From NCBI GenBank assembly GCA_965205545.1, contig OZ242170.1, positions 744,001-808,000 on the forward strand: DNA of 64,000 nt, given 5' to 3'. The notes under the pieces were generated by a model. It was given only the letters and a program-made list of their open reading frames with translations, searched no databases and was not told where the DNA came from. The number at the start of each line of letters is the position of its first letter. Position 1 is the stretch's first letter. The DNA comes from Bin55 sp965205545 (GTDB lineage Bacteria > Pseudomonadota > Gammaproteobacteria > Pseudomonadales > Azotimanducaceae). The position numbers were made by a program, and so were the translations under genes. Below are positions 16,168 through 25,125 of the stretch, one piece after another.

Positions 16168-19100
16168 ATGAAACTGCAATCTCTCTGGGCCGTTGCGATG
16201 GCCGAAATGCGGTCATGTAGACGACTAGTGCGAACTTGGGCCGTAATTGCGTTAGCCGCGTTCTTTTCGATAGCTCAATGGGTATCACTTACCCAACACT
16301 TTCACGACAGCTCAACCGACGCACCAATAGTCGGCGTGTTTGGGCCTCGCTATCTATTGGTCCAAATGGCCCAGCCGATTGTCATTTGCTTCGCACTTGG
16401 CATCGTGTTTCTCGCATTTGACATCCGTGCCCGCGATATTCGAGATCGAATTGTCGAAGCGTTGGAAGCTCGACCAGTCTCTAATTTTCAACTATTGGCG
16501 GGCCGGCTGTTTGGAATAGTCCTGCTGCTTTCGATCCCCGCCACCTTGACCGTCGGGTTTATCGCAACATGGGGAGCGTTGGCTGAATTGTTTAGCTTCG
16601 AATTCGGGAGCGCAATTGAGCCTGTGAGCGTTGCTGCATTCCTTGTATGGGACATCGTGCCCAACTTGGCGTTTTGGGGATCGCTAACCATTCTGCTAGC
16701 CACTGTCTTGAGATTTCGATTGCTCGTAGTTGTCGTAATGCTGGGACTGATGTTTGTCTACTACACCATCGGTGAAGCCACGCCGCTATATCTAAAGACT
16801 GCACTATCCACGTACACAGGTGCGGCAATTTTTCCCTCCGAGCTCGCTCCGCACTTTGCCTCGTGGGACATCATTCTGAATCGCTTGACTCTCTTAGCAT
16901 TTTCCGCGTCGTTCTTGGTGCTATCAGCTGGTGCGCATGCTCGCCTCGCGCGTCCCATGTTGCGAAACAGATATTTGAGTGCAGGAGCCGGAATGTTTCT
17001 AGTGTCGGTGCTAGCCGGCATTGCGTTGACTAATGCGAAAGTGTCTGAACAGCAACAGCAGGACCACTGGGCTGCAATCCACAAGAAACACCGATCTCAC
17101 CACGAAACAAACGTTGAGGCCGTCAGTGGCACCGTGGAAATACGTCCTGGAAAGACAATAAACCTAGATTTGACATTAACCATGGCTTTCTCGGCGGAAT
17201 CTTCGACGAACGAATGGCTGTTTTCACTGAACCCAGGCTATCGCCTATCACTTGTTGAAATCGACGGTAAAACAGTTGAGCGCTACGAATTTGCGGACGG
17301 TCTACTGCGCATACCTACAACCAACGCCGCTAGTCCAACGTCCGAGCTTCATTTGAAGGCTCGAGGGATTCCCAATCCGCAATTTGCCTATTTGGATAGC
17401 CCATTGGATTGGAAGACAATGGAACCGACCAAGGCGAGGAAGCTTTTCCTCCAAGGTCAAAAGCCCTACATCTTCCACTCCCGATTCGTCGCTCTCATGC
17501 CGGGCGTTAGCTGGTTTCCCGTATCGGGTGCAGCATTTGGGCGCCACGTCTTGGATACCCACAAGAAAGATTTCTTCGAATTGGACATCGAAGTTGTCGT
17601 TCCCAAGCAATGGACCGTGGCTGGACCAGGGAGCAGCCGCAAAGTAGCCGAAAACGATGTCGCACGTTTTAGGTTTAATCCCAAGATCCCATTGCCTGAG
17701 ATTGCATTAATTGGGTCAGAATTTGCAAGACGTGCCTTCGAGGTTGGCGGAATTGAGTTCGAGGTACTTCTCAGCCCCAAGCACGAGAAGAATCTGTACG
17801 TTTTTGAGAAGGGTGTACCTGCCCTAAAGGATTGGGTTGCAGAGCAGGTAGATCAACTCCAAGCATTGGGACTGGATTACCCCTTTGGAACCCTGTCTTT
17901 CGTTGAAGTGCCAGTTTCCATGCGTGTCTATGAAGGGGGCTGGAGCATGGGAACGGCTTTCACTCCTCCTGGACTGCAGCTAGTTCGCGAGTCGGGCTTC
18001 CCCATCGCTGAATTTGAAAGAGTATTGGCACAGGCCGAGAATGAGTACGAAGGCGACGAAGAAGCAATTGCACAAAGCCTGTTTGGGGTCCTCAGATACT
18101 ACTTTCAAAATGACGTCTACGGTGGCAGCCCGATCTTGGGTTTGGGGGAGCAAATCGTGGGCTATCAGACAGCGCCCTACGGAGAGGGAGCGACAGGTCT
18201 ACACTACATACTCAATGACTTGGCAACCGATTTGGCAGCCGAAGGTGATGCCCTGTTCTCGATTCACTTAATGCAGGCCCACGGGTATACCGAAGGCATA
18301 TTCACGACTTCATCCCCTACAGCCTGGTTTGCACAGAATTTCGTTGACCTTATTCGAGGCGGTCAAATCAATCGTCCTCAGGTGTGGGACTTTCTGCTCG
18401 CCAACTCGCTGGCGTCCACGGACTTCGAAGCGCATCCCAAGTTAGCGCTGGAATCATTAATGATCAAGAGTTTGGGCATATCCGCCTCCATGCTTGATAC
18501 ATTGCCGAGAGAGCAAATCGGTAGCTTTCTGCATCGACTTGTGCAGAAGTATCGTGGCAAGACCTATTCGCAGGAAGAGTTCTTCCAGACAGCGATGGAA
18601 TCCGGCATCAACTTTGAAGCGCTCCTGGGGGATTGGCTAAACAGAAATGCTCTTCCAGGGTTTGTGTACTCGGACCTGCACGCTGAAGAGATACGCAGTG
18701 AGAGCGCTGAAGATTCAATTTTTCAGACTTCGTTTGTTGTGCGCAATGACCAATCCGTTCCGGGCGTGTTGGGAATTGAGTATGAACTTAGGCACGAAAC
18801 CCCTGGACCACGGACAGAAAATCAGGCTGATCCCGTACACGTTGCAGGGAATTCTGCACTGCGCGTGGCAGTGCACACTTCTTCGCCGATAGACTCCTTG
18901 ACGCTAATCCCACGACTGGCACTAAACAGAGAGGAATTGCGTTGGAGCGTCCCGCTTTGGCAAGTCGTAGATTCAGACACCCCACTGTTGCCTCCTGTCA
19001 CAGAGTTGGATTGGGAATCTACTCCTAGTGAGTTCATTGTTGTAGATGACTTGGATCGTGGATTTACGATCTCGAATGGGCGTACCTATTCAAATGAGTA

Positions 19101-19650
19101 TGAGAAGCCTACACTATTCGCCTACGTATTCGGTCCCGATTTGCTGGAGCACCATCTTGATCACGGTCTCCCTAGGCAACGAACAGCTTCCCGCTACATC
19201 GGACGGCCGGAATACCTACAGTGGTATCGAGAGCGTGAATACTCTAGCTATGGTGCGTATTACCGAACCTTTGTGTCACATCCCAACTACGATGGGGAAT
19301 CCAAGCCAACGTTTACAGCAGAACTACCTTCTTCGGGAACGTGGTTGGTAGAGTTTCATGTGCCTTCGCTGACCCCCTGGGATTTGAACTATCCAATTGC
19401 AGAAAGGCAGGGCTTGATAACACGCTACTGGCCAACCCCACAATCTTTGGGATTTCACCGGTTTGTGATTGATCTGGGAAGCGAACAGTTCTCAGCGGAA
19501 CTGGATCTTGAGAACCCCACGCCAGGATGGAACAGTCTAGGGGCGTTTGAAACTGCTTCAGGAAAAGTGAGCGTTGTTGTTGACCACGTTGAAAACGGTG
19601 TGGCTATGGCAGATGCAATACGCTGGAGCCCGGTCAAAACGGTCGAATAG
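16168..19650 (+). CDS. giant fusion: ABC-2-like membrane part, M1-like dead peptidase, golvesin-like domain (copy 1)
   Basis: The product has 1160 residues. Residues 1-290 hold about seven membrane segments (22-42, 62-85, 107-137, two within 155-200, 236-255, 270-290) in the pattern of ABC-2 permeases. Residues about 315-835 resemble the M1-aminopeptidase part of permease/M1 fusions (EVPVSMRVYEGGW, GDWLNRNALPGF), but no HExxH zinc motif is present. Residues about 955-1155 match a golvesin/xanthan-lyase-type domain (GWNSLGAFET, ADAIRW). The start at 16168 aligns exactly with the starts of the two paralogs. No ABC ATPase is nearby. Function unknown; a surface or envelope role is likely. Confidence 0.82.
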   Translation: MKLQSLWAVAMAEMRSCRRLVRTWAVIALAAFFSIAQWVSLTQHFHDSSTDAPIVGVFGPRYLLVQMAQPIVICFALGIVFLAFDIRARDIRDRIVEALEARPVSNFQLLAGRLFGIVLLLSIPATLTVGFIATWGALAELFSFEFGSAIEPVSVAAFLVWDIVPNLAFWGSLTILLATVLRFRLLVVVVMLGLMFVYYTIGEATPLYLKTALSTYTGAAIFPSELAPHFASWDIILNRLTLLAFSASFLVLSAGAHARLARPMLRNRYLSAGAGMFLVSVLAGIALTNAKVSEQQQQDHWAAIHKKHRSHHETNVEAVSGTVEIRPGKTINLDLTLTMAFSAESSTNEWLFSLNPGYRLSLVEIDGKTVERYEFADGLLRIPTTNAASPTSELHLKARGIPNPQFAYLDSPLDWKTMEPTKARKLFLQGQKPYIFHSRFVALMPGVSWFPVSGAAFGRHVLDTHKKDFFELDIEVVVPKQWTVAGPGSSRKVAENDVARFRFNPKIPLPEIALIGSEFARRAFEVGGIEFEVLLSPKHEKNLYVFEKGVPALKDWVAEQVDQLQALGLDYPFGTLSFVEVPVSMRVYEGGWSMGTAFTPPGLQLVRESGFPIAEFERVLAQAENEYEGDEEAIAQSLFGVLRYYFQNDVYGGSPILGLGEQIVGYQTAPYGEGATGLHYILNDLATDLAAEGDALFSIHLMQAHGYTEGIFTTSSPTAWFAQNFVDLIRGGQINRPQVWDFLLANSLASTDFEAHPKLALESLMIKSLGISASMLDTLPREQIGSFLHRLVQKYRGKTYSQEEFFQTAMESGINFEALLGDWLNRNALPGFVYSDLHAEEIRSESAEDSIFQTSFVVRNDQSVPGVLGIEYELRHETPGPRTENQADPVHVAGNSALRVAVHTSSPIDSLTLIPRLALNREELRWSVPLWQVVDSDTPLLPPVTELDWESTPSEFIVVDDLDRGFTISNGRTYSNEYEKPTLFAYVFGPDLLEHHLDHGLPRQRTASRYIGRPEYLQWYREREYSSYGAYYRTFVSHPNYDGESKPTFTAELPSSGTWLVEFHVPSLTPWDLNYPIAERQGLITRYWPTPQSLGFHRFVIDLGSEQFSAELDLENPTPGWNSLGAFETASGKVSVVVDHVENGVAMADAIRWSPVKTVE

Positions 19651-19698
19651 AGGTTGCATAGCAGCCCGCCAGCAGTCAAGAAACCACTGACAAGAACT

Positions 19699-20829
19699 CT
19701 ACAAACCCCATGACTTCCAAGTTCTTGTGCATTTGCGTGGACTGCCCTTCATGCAGACAACAAAATTACGTTTTGAACCAATGGTGTTGACTGCCGAATA
19801 AAAGCCTCTCGATGGGGAGCTGGAGCTAGATTGCTTGATTTCAATAGCCCAAAGATCCCCCGATCCATGCCACTCAAGCAGCAGATCAATCTCTGCACCA
19901 TCCGCCGTGCGATAGAACATTGGAGTTGCGCGTTCAGCAACAGCAATTGCAATCTGCTCGATGACAAAACCCTCCCAGCTGTAGCCGCTCACTGGATTGC
20001 GCAAAACATCTTCGTGGGTAGCAAGATTCAGCAGCGCATGTAGGATGCCGCTGTCTCGCACGTAGTTTTTTGGTGCCTTGACTAGTCGCTTGATGAGATT
20101 AGCACTGAAAGGTGTTAGCTTGCGGACGAGCAGTAGCTCCTGAAGAAAGCCAATGTGGCGAGATACGGTTGGTGATGAGACCTCGAGCGTCGTGGCCAGA
20201 CGCGACGCGTTGAGCGTCGTGCCTTGATTGTGTGCAAGCATGGTCCATAGCCGATCAAGCAACTCTGTTGGAGCCCGTGACACAAACTGCAATGCATATC
20301 GTTCTATGTAGGTTCGAATAAAGTTCTTGCGCCAGTTGATGCTGTCATTCTCATTTGCTGCGAGCTAACTAAGGGGAAATCCTCCGAGAAGCCACAACTT
20401 TGCCAGGTTTTCCGATCCAACCTCCGGAATATTGAATGGGTCGAGTTGTACATATTCGATGCGTCCTGCAAGCGACTCCCCACTTTGCTTAAGCAGCTCT
20501 GACGACGCTGATCCCAAAATCAGAAAACGGCCAGAGTTCAATCCTTTCCGACGCCCATCGTCGATCAATCCACGCAACTGTGAAAACAGCTCTGGAGTTC
20601 GGTGAATTTCGTCGAAAATCTCCAGCTGTCGCTCGAATTGACTTAGAAACTGTTGTGGATCTCCTTGAGGTCTTCGCCCTAATGACGATTTGAGATCAAG
20701 AGAGATCTCCATGCGACTTAAAACGTATTCCAACTCAAGCGTTGTTTTTCTCACTGGCCGAGCCCAACGAGAGCAGCCGATGACTGACGTCTCAATCCGC
20801 CTGCGAGCTAGAATTGCAAATCCGTTCTG
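19699..20829 (-). pseudogene. broken AAA ATPase of the DUF4143 type
   Basis: The reading frame encodes most of an ATP-binding protein with a C-terminal DUF4143 nuclease-like domain: FDEIHRTPELFSQLRGLIDD, GRFLILGSASSELL, SLAGRIEYVQL, then NFIRTYIERYA, SWEGFVIEQ and GAEIDLLLEW. Two lesions are visible. An in-frame TAG at 20365 interrupts the protein after GGFPLS, and the homology resumes at once in the same frame. The Walker A loop is destroyed: only RKTTLE remains, while LVGLGQ is found in the neighbouring frame. No start codon precedes the frame. These ATPases are often orphan, mobile-like genes. It is wedged between paralog copies 1 and 2 on the opposite strand. Confidence 0.85.
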
Positions 20830-20830
20830 C

Positions 20831-20873
20831 TAACCCAGTAAATTTAAATTGACATATTAAATTTACGGGGTTA
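20831..20873. repeat. 17-base inverted repeat upstream of the broken ATPase
   Basis: TAACCCAGTAAATTTAA at 20831-20847 is mirrored at 20857-20873 with one mismatch (TAACCCCGTAAATTTAA), separated by nine bases. A perfect TTGACA lies at 20849-20854 in the spacer and start of the right arm. The position directly ahead of the ATPase remnant suggests an operator or promoter element of that gene. A terminal repeat of a mobile element is an alternative, but no partner copy was found at the other end. Confidence 0.6.
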
Positions 20874-21223
20874 ATTCGACCATTTTGTGGAGTTTGGCGC
20901 TCAATCTCAGCGTTATCAGTCAATACACTTCGCGTCAAACGGACAATTCAGATACATTCTGCAGTGCTGCACCACGCATGAGACGAAACCTGCCTGATTC
21001 AATCGCTTCGTTCGTATTCGTGGAGTCTACTAGACCCTATTCCCCCAATGTGTGGCACAGTTCTTGCACTGCTTCCAATAGGACAGGATTGGGCATACAC
21101 GCAGCTACCATGCGCCAACAAATTGTGAGTTCAATTCACTCAATTGACGTACCGACCGCTTTCATTGCACAAAAGTTGATCGACTTCCCCATCGGAACAA
21201 GGCGCGTAAGTTAAGGAAAAAAC
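20874..21223. other. intergenic region ahead of copy 2
   Basis: The 350 bases hold no credible gene. One 109-codon open frame on the plus strand has no ribosome-binding site and a composition unlike the neighbours. The last 20 bases carry the AAGGA site of copy 2. No structured RNA was recognised. Confidence 0.45.
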
Positions 21224-24200
21224 ATGAGATTCGACAGACTGTGGGCAATTATTTCCGCAGAAATGCGCTCCTGCCGAAGGCTGATACGCACATGGGTGTT
21301 CGTTGCGATAGCCACGATTAGCGGCGCTTTCATGTTCCTGCTACAAAATCTCACCGATCTGTTTTCGTCCTACGTGTCCCCATCTGTCGGGCTGTCAGGA
21401 CCTCAATTCACGATTTCTTCTGTCGGTCGGATGGTCCTGCTTTGGTTTACGTTGGGGATCGTGTTCCTTGCATTTGACATTAGGACACGAGACATAAGGG
21501 ACCGAATTGGTGAGGTAATCGATTCGCGGCCAATGTCCAATTTTGAACTTCTGACAGGGCGGCTTCTGGGAATAGTACTTCTGCTCACTATCCCAATTGT
21601 TGTGTTGATTGTTGGGATGTGGGTGTTCGGCATTCTGGCGGAAGCCACTGGACTAGCGTTCGGTGCTGTTAGAGAGTCTGCAAGCGTTGCCGCATTTCTT
21701 GTTTGGGACATTCTTCCCAATCTGTTGTTGTGGGGATCCTTGACCATTCTTCTAGCCATCGTCGTTAGATTTCGTCTATTGGTTGTCTTGGGAATGTTGG
21801 GGTTGATCTTCGGTTACTACTCCTTGAGCACGAAAATCCCGTTCTTCCTGGCTCCAGCATTGGCTACATACACTGGATTGGACTCTCTCCCTTCTGCTCT
21901 GGCCCCCCAATTTGCCACCTTCAGCATAGTTCTTAATCGAGTCTTTGTTGTTGTATTCGCCTTTGCTTTCATTGGTGTTGCCGCAGGCGTTCACCCTCGT
22001 CAAATGGGCTATCGAAGTCGCCCCACAAACTTGGTGGCAGGCTTGGCAGCCGCACTGGTTGCTGGGATAGGCATAGGAAGTCTGCTTCAAAGCAAAATTC
22101 ACGATCTCAACTTAGTAGATCGCTGGACTTCCATACACGCTGAGCATCAACTTGATTTCGCTACGGACATTGAAGCGATACGCGGAGAGATCGGGGTGTT
22201 CCCAGGCAGGAAGATTGATCTTGACCTGCACTTGACCCTAGCTCCTTTCCAAGACCCGCAGGAAGACTCTTGGCTGATTTCGCTCAATCCAGGCTACAAG
22301 ATCGGAAGTATCTCTATAGACGGTACTACAAGCGACTCATGGGAGTTCAATGACGGCCTGTTGCGAATCGAAGCAAATGGGATGAACGGCAATGGGGCCG
22401 AGGTCCACCTAGTGGCGTCCGGCGTACCCGATGCGCGGTTCGCATATTTGGACAGTTCCCTTAAATGGAAAGACATGGACTACGTCCAAGCGCTAGGTGC
22501 CGTTCAATATGGCACCAAGTCCTACATCTTTCACCCTAATTTCGTCGCTCTCGTGCCGGGCGTGAGTTGGTTGCCAGCCTCTGGCTCGGCATATGGCAGA
22601 ACGAATCAGGAACTTCGACCCCAGGATTTCTTCGCTTTGGATGTCGAAGTAACCGTTCCCAACGATTGGATTGTCGCGGGTCCTGGAACACGCACACTTG
22701 AAGAACAAGCTAAAAGAACTACCTATCGATTCAATCCCAGTACGCCAATCGCCGAAGTTGCTCTACTGGCCTCCAACTTTGAGCGCCGTGCGATGACGGT
22801 GAATGGAACCGAATTTGAGCTGCTGCTTAGCCAGAAGCACACAAGAAACCTTTACGATCTAGAAGAAGTCGTTCCCGCACTAAAAGAGTGGATCTCCGAG
22901 CGATTGGAAATCGCGGGCAACCTGGGCCTCGAGTATCCCTACGGGACACTGTCTTTCGTTGAAGTACCAGTGTCCCTGAGAGTGTATGGCGGTGGGTGGA
23001 GGATGGACAGCATTTGCTCACCGCCAGGCATTCACATGATTCGCGAATCTGGATTTCCTATTGCTAGATTTAAATATGTGATCAACGCACAAGAGCACGA
23101 ACTCGAAGACGGGGGTGTTGAGCGTGCGGAGTTCATGCTAGAACTGTTGAGTTCGTACTTCGACAACGACTTTCACGGTGGCAATCCCAAGGCAAATCTA
23201 TCACGCCAACTTGTGGCGCATCGTACGAGGTCATTTGGTTCTGGTGCGACAGCGACGGACATGGTAGTCAATGAAATTGCTAAGAAATTTGTATTGGAAG
23301 GAGTCGACTACTTCTCGCTCCACTCCAGCCTGTCAGGCAATAAAGTTGCAGAAGTCACAAATACATTGATTTCGTCCGGCGATGGATTTGGGACTACTCC
23401 CCGACTGTCCCAGCACAATTGGTTTGACGAGTTCGTCGACAAGCCTTCGGTGTGGGAACAAGCCAGTAGAACGGCTCTGAGTGATTTAGACCTGATTGGC
23501 GAGCCTAAAGGAAGCTATCACGTCCTGCTTCTGAAATCTGCCGCCATTGTCAGATTGATTCAAAGCACCTTCAGCGAAGAGACTATAGGAGCTTTCTTTG
23601 AAACATTGATTGATGAGCACAAAGGGAGGTCATATACCAATGACGATTTCGGTCGCATTGCATCAGAGACTGGCTTCAACCTGGAAAAGACTCTCGGAAA
23701 TTGGCTACACGGCAATGAACTGCCAGGATTCCTAATTGCAGACTCCAACTTGGAGAGATTGCAGGACAACGAGTTTGGTGAATCGCTATACCAAGCGAGC
23801 TTTGTCATTCGCAACGATGAGCCCGTGCCTGGAGTAATTACCGTCTCATATGCTGAATCTGGCACGTCGTACGAACATCAGCTTGATCCTCTGCGCGTTC
23901 CTGCCATGACTTCCTTACGTATAGCGATCCAAAGCAATACACCAGTTTCGTCAGTTCAAGTAGATCCGTTTCTTTCACTTAACCGTAGCGTGCTCAATGT
24001 TGGCCTTCCGGAACTTAAAGACGACGAGCCGACAGACGCAGAAGCATTTCCTCGTGTAGTTGAAGTCGAATGGTCTCCTCCCTACTCCACCTCTGTCATA
24101 GTCGACGACTTGGACGAAGGTTTCGTGGCAATCGGTACGCAAGACCCTGTAGGAGAGGCGATCATTCCAAAGTGGATCCAATATCTTTTTGGAAACTATG

Positions 24201-24769
24201 ATTCAGAGCTCGAAATGGACGGTAATTTGCTGTATCTGGACGATGCATTGAAAACGTTAGCAGCGAACCCGTTTGCAACGGCTCTGTGGTATAGAGAAAG
24301 CCATCCAACAAGCTATGGCAAGTACCGCAGGACGCACGCTATCAATTTCTTCAAGTCGGGTGAGACAACTGCGACGTTTACAGCAAAACTACCAACTCAG
24401 GGGAATTGGAGCTTAGAGTATCACTTGCCCAGCCTGCGGAATAAGCGATATCGTTCTTCCTATAGTCCGGAGCCCGGATCCATCATTTCGTACTCTAGGA
24501 CATTCAGACCGGGTAGGTACCAAGTCGCTGTTGTGACAGAGAACAAGCATCACTCCGTCGAATTCAAAGCATACGAAGCAAGTAGCGGTTGGAACGAATT
24601 GGGCACTTATAGCATTGACGCGGAGAGTGTGGAGGTAGTAGTCACACCCACGGAAAGTGGTTGGCTCAACATCGGCGACGCAGTGAGGTGGACACTTGTT
24701 GAAGACTTAGAGCAGACCGCAAACTCCACCAATTTACTAGGCGGCGAATCAAGTCTATCTAGCAACTAG
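21224..24769 (+). CDS. giant ABC-2/M1-like/golvesin fusion (copy 2)
   Basis: The 1181-residue paralog of copy 1 shows the same order of parts: AEMRSCRRLIRTWVF start, membrane segments to about 300 (VWDILPNLLLWGSLTILLA), M1-like middle (YPYGTLSFVEVPVSLRVY, RESGFPIARF, GNWLHGNELPGF) and C-terminal golvesin-like domain (VDDLDEGF, GWNELGTYSI, GDAVRW). It too lacks HExxH. AAGGA sits a few bases before the ATG. Protein identity with copies 1 and 3 is clearly moderate rather than recent, since blocks are conserved and linkers differ. It probably acts in the inner membrane with its large part in the periplasm. Confidence 0.82.
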   Translation: MRFDRLWAIISAEMRSCRRLIRTWVFVAIATISGAFMFLLQNLTDLFSSYVSPSVGLSGPQFTISSVGRMVLLWFTLGIVFLAFDIRTRDIRDRIGEVIDSRPMSNFELLTGRLLGIVLLLTIPIVVLIVGMWVFGILAEATGLAFGAVRESASVAAFLVWDILPNLLLWGSLTILLAIVVRFRLLVVLGMLGLIFGYYSLSTKIPFFLAPALATYTGLDSLPSALAPQFATFSIVLNRVFVVVFAFAFIGVAAGVHPRQMGYRSRPTNLVAGLAAALVAGIGIGSLLQSKIHDLNLVDRWTSIHAEHQLDFATDIEAIRGEIGVFPGRKIDLDLHLTLAPFQDPQEDSWLISLNPGYKIGSISIDGTTSDSWEFNDGLLRIEANGMNGNGAEVHLVASGVPDARFAYLDSSLKWKDMDYVQALGAVQYGTKSYIFHPNFVALVPGVSWLPASGSAYGRTNQELRPQDFFALDVEVTVPNDWIVAGPGTRTLEEQAKRTTYRFNPSTPIAEVALLASNFERRAMTVNGTEFELLLSQKHTRNLYDLEEVVPALKEWISERLEIAGNLGLEYPYGTLSFVEVPVSLRVYGGGWRMDSICSPPGIHMIRESGFPIARFKYVINAQEHELEDGGVERAEFMLELLSSYFDNDFHGGNPKANLSRQLVAHRTRSFGSGATATDMVVNEIAKKFVLEGVDYFSLHSSLSGNKVAEVTNTLISSGDGFGTTPRLSQHNWFDEFVDKPSVWEQASRTALSDLDLIGEPKGSYHVLLLKSAAIVRLIQSTFSEETIGAFFETLIDEHKGRSYTNDDFGRIASETGFNLEKTLGNWLHGNELPGFLIADSNLERLQDNEFGESLYQASFVIRNDEPVPGVITVSYAESGTSYEHQLDPLRVPAMTSLRIAIQSNTPVSSVQVDPFLSLNRSVLNVGLPELKDDEPTDAEAFPRVVEVEWSPPYSTSVIVDDLDEGFVAIGTQDPVGEAIIPKWIQYLFGNYDSELEMDGNLLYLDDALKTLAANPFATALWYRESHPTSYGKYRRTHAINFFKSGETTATFTAKLPTQGNWSLEYHLPSLRNKRYRSSYSPEPGSIISYSRTFRPGRYQVAVVTENKHHSVEFKAYEASSGWNELGTYSIDAESVEVVVTPTESGWLNIGDAVRWTLVEDLEQTANSTNLLGGESSLSSN

Positions 24770-25125
24770 CCGGTTTTGTGTTCGACCGACTTGGTTTGCT
24801 ATGACGTGTTCCTACAAAGCGTTGCCACTCGATACTCCGCTGGTTAACCCTGAGGGCACATCTTGCCCACTCGAAGCTCCGGGTGTCGGTGCTAATACTG
24901 TCTAAAATTAGCGTTGGAAGTACCTAGGGCACCGTAGACCAATCAAATATCAGAAAGGAACGCGTAGAGTGGCTTTACCAATGATAGCCCTGTGGTAATA
25001 CCACCCACTGCACAACATGGCCCTAATACACCTTAGCATAAGCACTCAAGTGATGGCCCCACAGAGGCCGTCTTCTGCTCGTGAAGCAAAGCACTTCTGT
25101 CGATCTCGTGTGGAGGAGGCAACTA
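24770..25125. other. intergenic region ahead of copy 3
   Basis: The 356 bases contain no gene I can support. A short perfect dyad GTGGT-AAT-ACCAC lies at 24992-25004. The final bases form a strong GGAGGAGG-type ribosome-binding site for copy 3. No terminator for copy 2 was recognised. Confidence 0.45.

Noticed and set aside
20885..21214. 109-codon plus-strand open frame ahead of paralog copy 2
   Set aside because: No ribosome-binding site, no recognisable motif and a residue mix typical of non-coding sequence.
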